A stretch of DNA of 64,000 nt, from positions 17,333,495 through 17,397,494 of the forward strand of contig CM073328.1 of NCBI GenBank assembly GCA_037043015.1, given 5' to 3'. The stretch comes from Bryum argenteum (Eukaryota; Streptophyta; Bryopsida; Bryales; Bryaceae). Made by a program: the position numbers and the translations under genes. This document shows positions 32,606-42,908 of this stretch, piece by piece. Under the pieces are notes generated by a model that did not search any database, was not told where the DNA came from, and worked only from the letters and a program-made list of their open reading frames with translations. Every line of letters begins with the position of its first letter. The stretch's first letter is position 1.

Positions 32606-32764
32606 TTACTGAAGCCTAGATGGAGGCCTCCACTTGGACGAGCCTCCATCGCCCAGAGGAGATTTCGATGGAGGTCTCCACTTGGAGGATCCACCGTCGC
32701 CCATAGCAGCCGACTGCTTCGGGGGTCTCCACTTTGATGATCCTCCATCGCCCATCACTCCCAT
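32606..32764 (-). CDS. Repeat-peptide gene, copy B (intact, subfamily 1)
   Basis: The ATG at 32764 is chosen because every subfamily-1 copy has ATGGG at this place and upstream frames are not conserved. The product is 52 residues, MGVM followed by three units that each begin GDGGSSKW and continue RPPKQSAAM, RPPSKSPL and RPPSRLQ. The three units differ mainly at third codon positions, so the amino acids are conserved while DNA has drifted. The peptide is small, basic and Gly/Ser/Pro-rich with one Trp per unit. No cysteine is present and no signal peptide is seen from this start. The same frame is open upstream to an ATG at 32971, which would add 69 residues. That region carries stops or shifts in other copies and is more likely leader sequence. 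Function is unknown. Possible roles include a repeat-peptide precursor, an RNA- or protein-binding repeat, or an antimicrobial peptide; none can be chosen from sequence. Confidence 0.7.
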   Translation of the reverse strand: MGVMGDGGSSKWRPPKQSAAMGDGGSSKWRPPSKSPLGDGGSSKWRPPSRLQ

Positions 32765-32970
32765 GATGATATTCGGCAAAGCTGTTGAGTATGATCGAGA
32801 ACCGAGTGCGTGCAGATTCGTCGAGCTTTCTGGTCGCCAATCACGAAGTGGACTAGGTCCTGGTGATATCGAGTAAATATCAAGATCACTTGCTGCAGTG
32901 AGCTTCTTGTGTCTGTGCTGGTCACGGCGGTGAAATAGAATGATTGTTGTGGACAAATGAAAGTCTGGCA

Positions 32971-32982
32971 CTCATTTATACA
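32971..32982 (-). promoter_or_regulatory. TATA box of copy B
   Basis: On the minus strand GTATAAATGAG lies about 205 bp before the ATG, preceded within 8 bp by CACGACCTCAAC. The GACCTCA word recurs just upstream of TATA in copies A, H and E. Confidence 0.6.
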
Positions 32983-32984
32983 AA

Positions 32985-34823
32985 GTTGAGGTCGTGGCGA
33001 TCGGGCTGTGTTCAAATAACGCGGACATCTTGACAGTCCAACGTATTGCCGCGCTTCGAGATCCATCTCATGAATGGCAGGGAGAAACGACTCACTGCCA
33101 GAGATAGTAGATTAGGAATAATTACATGTCGTGTTGACCGGCGCCCGCGAGCAGAGGATATTCACTCCGATGTTTCAGGAGAGAGGTTGTCAATGACGAC
33201 CCAAAGTGCATGCCCCAGTTCGGAGCTGACTGAGTTTGTAGTCAGTTAGAATCTTGCACTCCAAGGAATGATTGGCGGAAAAGGAGGTTTCGTGGGAATA
33301 TGGAATGAGAACTGTCTATTAGTTACTGGAAATTCTACTAGTACGTACTTTATGAGGATGGAACAACAACTGTCATATGTCATCAGTGAGTACGAACTTA
33401 CGTCAGCCATGGAAAGGTACAAGTCAGAGGTCGACGGAGGCAAACCTTCCGAGGCACGTGGAGTCGGCAACAATGGACGAGCCCAAGATATTGTGCTTCC
33501 CTCAGAAGAAAGTCAATACTATACAGTTGTTCGTTACTTTTGGAACAAAGTGAGGTCGTTTAGGAACTTGAGCCAGTCACCCGTGGCTGCAGTCAATGGA
33601 TTTAGTTTTCATTCGCTTCGAATAAATAATGTGCATGTGGACGCAGGCACGCAGCAGTGTAGACAGATGTAGCAATCCACGCAGGCGAGTCTATGTTTGC
33701 AACTAGTTTGATCACGCAAGTAAGAGAAACCAGTGAATGCCCTTCTCATTTTCAAACGAATCTTCTAAATCTGTTCAACTTGCAGCGGAGGCATGTGATG
33801 TCGGCAACAACCGGAAATGTCCAAAAAAAAGGGGTTGAAGGCGAAGGAGAAGCAGACTTGCCGAGGCATGTGATGTCGGCAACAACCGGAAATGTCCAAA
33901 ATAGTTCTACGTCTTTCTAACTGAGGCAGTTGATGATAGTTTTGAGGAGTTGTTGGCCACAGACTTTTGTTAGTACTTAGTGACCTCGGACATGCAGATT
34001 TGGAAAGTCTCCGCAGAGATGTGGCAAGTGTCTGCAGGTGACTCTGTCTGCAAAGAAGTTGACCAGGCATTTAATTTAGTACGAGTGAACATTATCACAA
34101 TTTCAGACGATTCTTCCACATTTGCTTAATCTTAGAGCGGATGGAACTATCTGACTCGGGGTCCCGCCGAGAGATTTAATTTTATAAGGTGAGGTCAACT
34201 CAAACTTCGACTTTTGACTACTACATCAATTCGTTAAAAAGTTTGTTATAATACAAACAAATTACGCATTGATTCTTCTGGCTATGAGATACTACTGAGA
34301 AGTTTCAATAATTGAATCGGGCCTTTGACTTATAACTTTAGATTCCACGATCAAATTCAAAATATAAGAGATTGATGCGAATTTTTCACTGATCACTGCT
34401 ACATTGAGCTCCCCCAAATTAAATCTCATCACCCCAAATCGGAATCAGAAGGTAATTCTGTCGGGACAAGTATATATACTCAGCTCTCTCGAGCAGGTAC
34501 TATGACATTTTTAGTAGCAAGGTCACGACACCCTGCTAATGACGTGAATCAGGAATGTAATCAAATTAAAAATACTTACAACAAACTTCTAACAAGCTAT
34601 TAGTCCGTATTATTAATAAGACTAGCAAGTACGTCTATCTTATTTATTTTCGATGCAATTAGCGTAGCTATCTGTCGGCCAGAGTCAGAGCTAGAGCTCT
34701 CGGGGAATCAAATACTCTTTCTGCGTTAAAGGAGATAAATTCGACTTGCAACAAGCCATTCAACGGTTCTTTAAAGTCTTGTTGTCGTAGCAGGCTCGGT
34801 AAGTCGTGCGCCATTTACTCATC
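32985..34823. other. Upstream flank of B and spacer to C
   Basis: The flank is shared with copies A, G and H up to about 34070. A G-box CACGTG lies at 33456-33461. A 75-bp-period tandem pair carries GAGGCATGTGATGTCGGCAA at about 33788 and 33863. The frame at 33268-33672 falls in this repeated non-coding flank and is not supported as a gene. Confidence 0.5.
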
Positions 34824-34982
34824 TTATTCGAACTTTGAGGAAGGCTTCCATTTCGAGGAGCCACCATCGCCTATGGAAGACTTGGATGGACGCTTCCACT
34901 TGGACGAGCCACCATCGCCCTCGGTGGCCGGCTGCTTTAGGGGTTTCCATTTAGACGATCCCCCATCGCCCATCACTGCCAT
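34824..34982 (-). CDS. Repeat-peptide gene, copy C (intact, subfamily 2)
   Basis: From the ATG at 34982, in the favourable context ACCATGGC, the product is 52 residues: MAVM plus three GDGGSSKWK units, ending KPSSKFE. Arg of subfamily 1 is replaced by Lys after Trp. In this copy alone the frame extends upstream to an ATG at 35042. The added 20 residues (MKHTRKYLAPALLAVASVCT) look like a secretion signal, with a basic start, a hydrophobic stretch and small residues at the end. The extension is not preserved in E or F, so it may be chance or a new acquisition. The first unit has KPLKQPATE, so linkers vary more than the GDGGSSKW core. Confidence 0.7.
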   Translation of the reverse strand: MAVMGDGGSSKWKPLKQPATEGDGGSSKWKRPSKSSIGDGGSSKWKPSSKFE

Positions 34983-35201
34983 GGTACATACGGATGCAAC
35001 TGCTAGAAGCGCCGGGGCTAGATATTTTCGAGTATGCTTCATTGAGAACTAACAGCAATTCGAGATCAAGGAGTCTAAGGTTTCGGAGGAGCTAAGTGTG
35101 AGTTCAGTATGTCCGTGAATGCATGCAGCTTCTCTAGAGTACGCTGATCACCTCCTCGGGGCTATGAAAGGCTTGGTCTTGAGGAAGAATGATTGGTTGA
35201 T

Positions 35202-35214
35202 GCTCTTTTATGTG
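35202..35214 (-). promoter_or_regulatory. TATA box of copy C
   Basis: On the minus strand CACATAAAAGAGCA lies about 225 bp before the ATG at 34982. Upstream is CGAGGTCGTTGTGACCA, a slightly broken form of the inverted repeat GAGGTC-N5-GACCTC seen intact at copy E. Confidence 0.55.
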
Positions 35215-36408
35215 TTCTGAGTGTGGTCACAACGACCTCGAATTCTTCATTTGACGCGCACTCTGTCAGTCGAGGACCCGGCACAAGTGCTTCTCGTAGC
35301 TTGAAGGGCGTGCGGTAGTCTGGCTCAGCAGTATTTGTAGTAAGTTTCTAGTTTTCACCCACCACATTGGGAACGGCAATCAAGATCAGACATTAAATGT
35401 AATTAGTATCACCTGTTCATTTGAATCCTTGTATTAGATCAGCGTAATTCTAACGAAGTCACGCTCAAGCCACAATGACTGAAAAGCACGTGGAGCTCTG
35501 AGTAAACCCACGGACTACAAGGTCGTAAGTGCCAGATAATACAGTCATATAGTACGATATGACTGAAACTTTAACAATGGCCCCCTGGTACTTGGCCGTC
35601 GCACCGCTGTACTGCTTTCACCTTAAGTGTGATAACCGTAAATTCAAAGTATTCAGCTGCTATCGAGCACCTTACAACAAAATGGGCTCCTGTGCGTCCA
35701 TATGACTTGTAGCCCGCACGAAAATGTAATGAATGAAGTGAAATTCTGGTCACCTGATATGCTCACAAATGGACGTAATTTCTTAGTTCACAGATATTGG
35801 GTCAAAGCGGTGATTCCGTAAGTTCGTCAAAAATTTGAATCAGTAGGGAATTAGTATGCAGAGGGTGGAGAGTTCCAAATATTGTTCAGGGCTCCAAGTA
35901 TTGCTAATTTCTCAATCAGAGGCGTGCCTTGCTCGTGAGATATGCTCAAAGATAGAATTGGTTGAACATCAGATAGCTTCAGCTACAGTGAGTGACAAAC
36001 AAGAATGCCAACCCCATTATGCACAGATGTTTTGATGGGTGTCATGAACTCAAATTAATCACAGTAGAACTTACTGTAAAACAATCTGTTGAAAGCTTTT
36101 GTATACAATCTAATGCCAAATCATTGTCACAACGTCCTGAGATCAATCGATGAGTGGGTACTATCATCCTGTACTGCTAATTGTCAAAATAATTATGTAC
36201 AAACGAATAATCATGAGTTTGGAGCTTATGACTTGTGGCGAAGGAATTTCGAGCAGCCCTTTCACTTCACATTCTGGTGGCCATGAAGGCGGTTTCTTTC
36301 CTGCTTTGATATATGCATCTTTGTACAGAATGTTCGAGTCAGCCCGCTGCCTGCGCGCTTGAATCTGTACATGTGCTCAATGTTCTTGATCGGGTTGACT
36401 TGTTACAC
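35215..36408. other. Upstream flank of C and 3' flank of D
   Basis: The first part matches the upstream flanks of E and F. From about 35570 the sequence matches the 3' flank of B (31700 onward). The units therefore adjoin directly. No additional gene is seen. Confidence 0.5.
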
Positions 36409-36567
36409 TCATTGACGCTTCGATGGAGGCCTCCACTTAGAGGACCCACCGTCACCCGTGGGAGATTTAGACGGAGGCCTCCACTTGGAGGATCCCCCGT
36501 CGCCCACAGGAGCCGACTTCTTCGGGGGTCTCCACTTTGATGATCCTCCATCTCCCATCACTCCCAT
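36409..36567 (-). CDS. Repeat-peptide gene, copy D (intact, subfamily 1)
   Basis: The product from 36567 is 52 residues with three perfect GDGGSSKWRPP units and linkers KKSAPV, SKSPT and SKRQ. An in-frame upstream ATG at 36654 would add 29 residues that are unlike those of B, C or F. That supports translation from the conserved MGVM start. Silent differences separate the unit codons. Confidence 0.7.
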   Translation of the reverse strand: MGVMGDGGSSKWRPPKKSAPVGDGGSSKWRPPSKSPTGDGGSSKWRPPSKRQ

Positions 36568-36770
36568 CTTACTTCGCAAATTTTTTGAGAATGATCGAGA
36601 ACTGAGTGCTTGCTGCAGGTCCTTCGACCTTGTCGCCAATCTGTAAGTGGACACGGTCCGGGTGATATTGAGATTTGAAGATCACTTGCTGCAGAGATCG
36701 ACTTTCGTGTATGATGTTCACTACGATAGAATGAAACGATTGTTGTCAGTGGAAGAATGAAAGTCTGGTG

Positions 36771-36783
36771 CAGATTTATACAT
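36771..36783 (-). promoter_or_regulatory. TATA box of copy D
   Basis: On the minus strand ATGTATAAATCTG precedes CACCAGACTTTCATTC, the same context as in copies A and B. It lies about 210 bp before the ATG. Confidence 0.55.
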
Positions 36784-36784
36784 T

Positions 36785-37490
36785 AATTGTGATTGAAGTC
36801 GAGCTGTGTTCAAAAGACGCGGACACCGTGACAGTCCAACACACTGCCGCGCTTCAAGATCCATTTCATGAATGGCAGCGGGAGACGACTGGAATGGAAG
36901 TAGGTAGTGGAATAGGAATGGACGTCGTTTTGAACGGCGCCTGCGAGGCGAGGACGGTCATTCCGATATTTCAGGAGAAATGTTGTCAATGACGACCCAA
37001 ACTGCACGCCCCACCTGTTGGTAGTTGACATACTTCGTATCAAGCTGGAATCTTGCGGTCCAAGTATGGAGGAAGTTGGAGGCTAACTTTCGTGAGAATA
37101 TAATATATGACCATTGGGCAGTCATTAGTAGTGTGTCCATCTGGTCACATACTGTTAGTATAAAAGCTATGATTCTATGAAGTACGGTTCTGGTGCTTGG
37201 GTCCGCTTGGGTCCGCGTCCATGACTTTTTCTTACGCCGACATTTAAGAAGTGATGTAGTAAGCTTCCACATGTGTAGTGGAATCGTCATGGGGTACACA
37301 TTGTGCACTAATAGAAAGATGTCTATGGTACACCACACAAGTACATCTCAAACTCTCAAAGTAGTGTTGTCTTATTTATTCACATTTACTTAATGTTATT
37401 CATTTGTCTAACACAATTTTATTATATGAGATGTGCATTTGATACATTGATGACATTTTAGATGTACATCCCATCTAGATTGTGACAAGG
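36785..37490. other. Upstream flank of D
   Basis: The sequence matches the upstream flank of A (12340-12780), for example ACGTCGTTTTGAACGGCGCC and GGCAGTCA(C/T)TAGTA. No gene is seen. Confidence 0.5.
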
Positions 37491-37513
37491 TGAGGAAGTT
37501 GTGGATTCTATTA

Positions 37514-40500
37514 GGAGAGTGGGTTGTCTTATAAGACAACTCTGCATCAAGGTGGGTGTGAAACACCACTATGAGTGTACTTATAGGTATAGTCCTTGGT
37601 GTACCAAGGTCACATTTCTACTAGTGTGGTAAGATAATATTATTTATTTTATACTTATTTTTTAATTAAAAAAAATATATATATCATCAAACGAGAAATT
37701 TATATGTACCATGGTAAAAACTCTGCATGAAGAAGCAATTGTTAGTGCAACTCGCCTTGAAAATACTCGACATGGTATTCTCCCAAAGGGCCTTCAAGGT
37801 ACCCATTATAGCAAGGCCAAATAACCCCTCGTTATAATTAGGTGAACTATGGTGGTAGCAGTACTTTGGCATGGGTAAGGGAGCTGCTAAGATGTGAGCC
37901 ACGAGCAGCGAGCAGCGAGCTACGAGCAGGCTCACGGATTTAACTTACTGGGGAAAAGAAGAAAAGAGTCTTGGCCAATAGTGTCTATGACCGTGGATTT
38001 TTGGAATGTAAATATTATTAATAGAAGATTCAGGTTATATTTAGGGAGACCAATTTTGAGTTTGAATTAATAAAAATAATATCACCTATTACCGTGGACA
38101 AATCTAAGAACATAAAACCCTAAATCCATTAACAAACCTTGATGGTCCAGTACAATTATGCTAGAAGTGTGCAAAAGAAAGGTGTGAAGCGATATATAAT
38201 CAAATCCAATCAAATCAAATCAAATCTAACAACAAATGTCGGAAACGACGTTCAAACTCAAGAGATGCTATAATCACTACTTGTACTATGTGATTTCGAG
38301 GACTCAATCTCCTAGTCTGACCTCTCTATCCATAAACACAAGGGCCCTAGGATCACAATTAACGGCTCGACTAGGAACATATCTAACGACACCGGACTGA
38401 AACGCTTGTGCTAAATCTTCAACACACTCTGGAAGAATATATGCTTGAATCAGACTTGAGTGCGCACGACATATACATGACGACCAATCAGTTGGCAAGC
38501 TTTAATAGTAGCCCCTGTAATTAAAAAAAATGAAATTAGAAAGGAAAATGAGACTCAACACGGAATGCGAGATGGTACAAATTGCAAAACTAATCAGTCA
38601 ATGCTTACCTTATCCCGCGCTTCCATACAATGGCATGTATTGTGATGTTGAGTGTCTTATGATATTGCAATATTGCGGGTATTCGCGTCCCCCTCGGTCG
38701 AGTGAAGTTTCATATCTCAAATTGGTGTTGGGAGCTGCATGCACTTAGAAGTAGGACTTCGTAATCTCGTGGTAGACTCAATGTCCCTCTGATAGTGCCG
38801 CAATCCAATCATCGATGTACAAGGATTATGACGTCGTGAATAAAAATGGGCCTAGTACTGCATGATGCACACTCAGATTTTCTTCTGTTTATTGAGAAAC
38901 GGTTGCATACATTGAGCATCCGCCATGACTATACTGAACCCACCCTTGAGTGATGGAATCCTCTTATTTTACGAAATATGCAAGATACTATTCTGCTAAG
39001 TCATTAGTGTATGATTTTTGCTTAGATGAACTTTCAAACATGTGTAACATTGGGCCTCAACGTGCAACTTCATCGAATAATGCATAGACTCACGTAGAAA
39101 ATAGACCAGCTCATTATAGTCAATGGAACATTTTGTAGGTAGGTTTCCCCATGCATGCACACGCCCCGCGTGGGCCCATGGCCGTGGTACATTAATTTGG
39201 TGAAAATTGAGATATTCACAGAAGGTTAAATTTCATTTGAAAGCTTCTGTTCTTACAAGATGGAATTTGTACGTGCAATATTCTGTGTTCAGATTGTCAC
39301 AATTGTTACTTTCATTTTTACAAGATGGTTTTCGTAGCTGCAATATTCTTTGTTCGGATTGTCAGCATTGTTGCTTTCATTCTTCAAGCATGGTTGCCGT
39401 GTAGGTGGACATACATGAAAGTTGCGAAGTAGAATTTTTCTAGGATTTTAACACACATAATCAGAATCGAGAAAAAGAGCATATGAGATGGCGGTGACTT
39501 GATGCCTCATTTGGTTGCTACAATGAATCATATTGCCAAGATTGAATATAGATACACCATCTTCACATTCCCATGAATGTCCTTGCTTCATCATATTAAT
39601 TATACACAATTAAATTTTCTCTTTTAACAATGGCAGAATCAAGTGAGATCTTGAAATTTGAGTTAAGTTAACTTCATGGCAGAATCAAGTGGGATCTTGT
39701 AATTTGAGTAAAGATAACTAATGAGATCAATAAGAACCTTTATTTATGCAACTTTTGTGTTTGTTGAATACATCCAAACGAGTTGTCCACATTAAGGGCA
39801 TGTTCAACTTATTGCCACAGAGAAGCTGCCAAGGTGGATGAGAATCGATTGAGATGAAAGAAGATTAGAGAAGTCACCTTATATGCACATCACATAAGAT
39901 ACATACACGCCACTTTGAAGTTTAGTAAAGAACTTTCTTTGGAAAAGTCAAATGAGCCAAACATAAAATCAAAAACTTACCTTACGGATGTGACCTCCAT
40001 TCTGTTATGTTGATGTCACTTCTATAGCAGCTCTGAAATGCAAACAATTTTGACGCCAGAAAGGGCGCTCGATTCCAGTGAAGGCATCTGCGTTGAACTG
40101 TCGATGGAGTAGCCGTGGTGGGTGAGAAACGATCACAGAGCTAAACTAAAGTCAACTAGCAAGAAATTTACGATAATCTAAGTGACGACCAAGAGGAGGC
40201 GCATCGATTGCTACTTCCGACCGCCTTCATGGAGCCCAAAGTCAATGGAGATTAGTTGCACCCACTTCACCAATCCTCGATGCCCCGCCCATAGCCGCAT
40301 TCTATGTAAGCTAGCGTCCTCACACCACTCATCCCCACAATCGCACTCTCGCTGCGTTGCGATGCACCACTTCCTCGTCTTAATTGTTTAGATATCCAAC
40401 CGGTTTATCTGCGATCGTCGTAAGCTCCCGGTAGTCAGTGGCGGCGCCAGTGTGTGGTGATCTTTGGTGGCGTCGGACTTGACGTCCACGGCCGAAGCGG

Positions 40501-40530
40501 CAGGCGACATCATCCATTGGTGGTGCCTGC
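37514..40530. other. Internal non-coding part of the MULE candidate, left
   Basis: The stretch is A+T-rich with short frames only. A GAGCAGC/GAGCTAC microsatellite lies at 37895-37930. At 39230-39390 a phrase with AAGATGG(A/T)(A/T)TT(T/C)GTA...GCAATATTC and TTGTCA(C/G)(A/C)ATTGTT is present twice. Confidence 0.45.
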
Positions 40531-40740
40531 ATGGCGGCCAAGAAGAATGCGGCCGTGATGCCGTCAAAGCATCTTTGCACGAATGTGGCCAAGATGGGGC
40601 GAGCAGCGCGCGCCGAGCCAAGTGTTTGTGCTCTACGGTGGGCGGCGGACGGTGGCGAGGAGGCGGGCGTGGTGCCTCGTATTGCACTCGAATCCCTCGG
40701 AAGTGCCGCATCGCCGTCCCCAAGGGCTTCGTTTGCCAAG
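40531..40740 (+). CDS. Possible first exon, Ala/Arg-rich (uncertain)
   Basis: The ATG at 40531 opens about 70 Ala/Ser/Arg-rich codons up to GCCAAG followed by GTACGTG, a good donor. The block 40440-40760 is G+C-rich compared with its surroundings. It may be a captured host fragment (Pack-MULE style) or the 5' end of the element's own gene. Nothing further downstream could be joined with confidence. Confidence 0.25.
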
Positions 40741-40874
40741 GTACGTGCGCTCCCACTATTTATGATCGCCATTCTCGATCCATCATAATTACGGTGAACG
40801 TTGACGCACAAGTGCCTTCATTTCCGATCCTCCCAAGAAAATGTGTGTTGCGGTATTCGTGTTCCGAAGGCTGA

Positions 40875-42180
40875 ACGGAGTCTCGCTTCAACACCTCAAG
40901 CTAGCCTCGGTTAATTATGGCCGTGACGGAGTATTGTCGATTCGCAGAGTAGTTCACATTTGCAAATCAATAGTTCCGGACATTCTTGAGATGTATTCGA
41001 GAGCACGCTTTACTAACTCGATGTACTTGCATTATTTTCCATTCAATGAGCACACACCTTGAATCATCCAAATCGACTTCACAATGGCCTTCACTTTTCC
41101 TGTAATTACACCGCCATTCTTGCTTGACGTTTGGACCGCGATTATTGCATTCGTTACTCTATAAGTACTCCCGGAAAGGGATTTTATAAACATGTTAGAT
41201 GTAGTCATCAGTCATGTGGAGTGAATCACATGGTCCTTCATTCAAGACTTACATTTCCCCTCTACTTCGTGACTTAGGGGACTCAATCAAGCCCTAAACG
41301 GCACAAAGATAAGCTCGATCGACTTCTAGCTCCATGGATCGGCCACTAGCTCGATTCTCAACTGCTATCCTCAGACACGTAATCAGGAAGTTTTTGGATT
41401 CTAGCACACAAGCTTCCGACGCTTCCTCTTCATAACTTCTTCGGATTCTCCAGCGTGGTTAAAGGATCTCATGTCCGAATTTGCATTGTGGGAGTCCATG
41501 TTCGAGCTCTGTGGCATCGGCATCGCAAGGACCGTTGCTGCTCAACCACCTGCGGTCAAGTTCTCAGATCTTCCTCGCCATTGCTAAAGCTGAATTGAGT
41601 ACTCCGACCTGCGAAGTCGAACTCGGTAAGTCGACGTTTAGCAAATCATCTCCCGTAACTTCAAAGTCGCCGAGTATTAGGACCTTGGGCTCACTGCACG
41701 GACGGAATCGGCGCCTCCATCTTCTACGTAAGATAGCATCATAGTCGTCGTCAGGACCTCGGAATTACTATGTCCGGATCCTGCACCACTAACTGCCAGG
41801 GCATTGAGGCCGCAGCAAAGTATCAAGGGCGGCCCGATTCATTCGCGTTCAAAAGCATGGGTAAGTATTTCAGATCCTGAGCGGGGAGGTCGAAACCGCG
41901 CCGGTCGGTATAAGGTATTCGTGATCGACAACATATAGAGTGACCAGCTTCGTTGCGAACGGTTCATGCGGATGAAATTCGCTCGAGGTAGTAAGTCGAT
42001 ACGGTACTCATCACTCGCAAATACACCGATGCATTGGACTTGGTCACCTTCTCGCGGCGATGCGAACAGGAGGCTATGGAACATTTCAATCGACAGAAAT
42101 TGTGAGTTGAAAGAAGAGCAACACGAATCCGCAATTAAGAGCCGGGTTTGGATGTTAAGTTCGTTCATATCATCATCCGA
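40875..42180. other. Decayed or spacer sequence within the MULE candidate
   Basis: No continuous frame or motif is seen. A few short frames (for example 41839-42333 minus) lack recognisable features. Confidence 0.4.
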
Positions 42181-42204
42181 AGAAAAAAAAACCCTCGACT
42201 CCTT

Positions 42205-42900
42205 CCGCCCGCGCCCACTGTCGGAGCGGAGGCGGTGGGTGTGCGGCTCACTCCCGCAAGCGGCGTAGCTCTCTTCGCAAACACCCTCTGCAAGCACTCC
42301 TTGTACCTCTTCGCTCCATATCACCGGACGCACCCCACGCGCGAGAATAGATCTAAGGAAAAAAAATGCGAGAATAGATCTGAGGAAAAAAATAAAGCCC
42401 TCCTTCCGTCCTCGCGGCCCACCGTCGGGAGCGGGATGGTGGGTGTGTGGGACTCGAGAAGGATGCGATTTAACCTAGATGGCTAGATGTAACCTTGCCC
42501 CTACACGCGAGAATAGACCAAAGTAAAAAAAAACCCCTCCTTCTGCCCTTGCAGCCCACTGTCGGAGCAGACAGTGGGTGTGCGGACTCAGAAGGATGCG
42601 ATGTAACTTAGATGTAACCTTGCCCCCACGCGCGAGAATAGATCTAAGGAAAAAAAAATAAAACCCTCCTTCCACCCTCGCGGCCCACTGTCGGAGCAGA
42701 TAGTGGGTGTGCGGACTCAGAAGGATGCGATGTAACCTAGATGTAACCTTGCCCCCACGCGCGAGAATAGATCTAAGGAAAAAAAAAAAAAAAAAAAACC
42801 TCCTTCCGCCCTCGCGGCCCACTGTCGGAGCAGACAGTGGGTGTGCAGCCTCACTCCCGGCAGTGGCATTGCTCTCTTCTCCCGTGCAAACACCCTCTAT
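42205..42900. repeat. Tandem array of ~125-130 bp hairpin units
   Basis: CGCGAGAATAGATCTAAGG recurs at about 42340, 42507 (as a variant), 42631 and 42761, each followed by an A-run of 7 to 19. Each unit then has CCCACTGTC-GGAGCA-GACAGTGGG, a 9-bp stem hairpin, at about 42555, 42684 and 42818, with a broken form at 42215. The array ends with the leader of the transposase gene. A truncated copy of that leader (GTGTGCGGCTCACTCCCGCA) lies at about 42238, so the array arose by duplication of the gene's 5' region. Confidence 0.7.
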
Positions 42901-42908
42901 GATCCCCC

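Noticed and set aside
32765..32971. Upstream extension of copy B as true N-terminus (121 residues)
   Set aside because: The same region has stops in A and H and a one-base gap in G, so it behaves like an untranslated leader. It remains possible for B alone.
33268..33672. 134-codon frame upstream of copy B
   Set aside because: It lies in the conserved upstream flank. The matching flanks of A, G and H do not keep the frame.
42475..42822. 115-codon frame on the minus strand with Phe runs
   Set aside because: It is the complement of the A-runs in the tandem hairpin array, not a gene.
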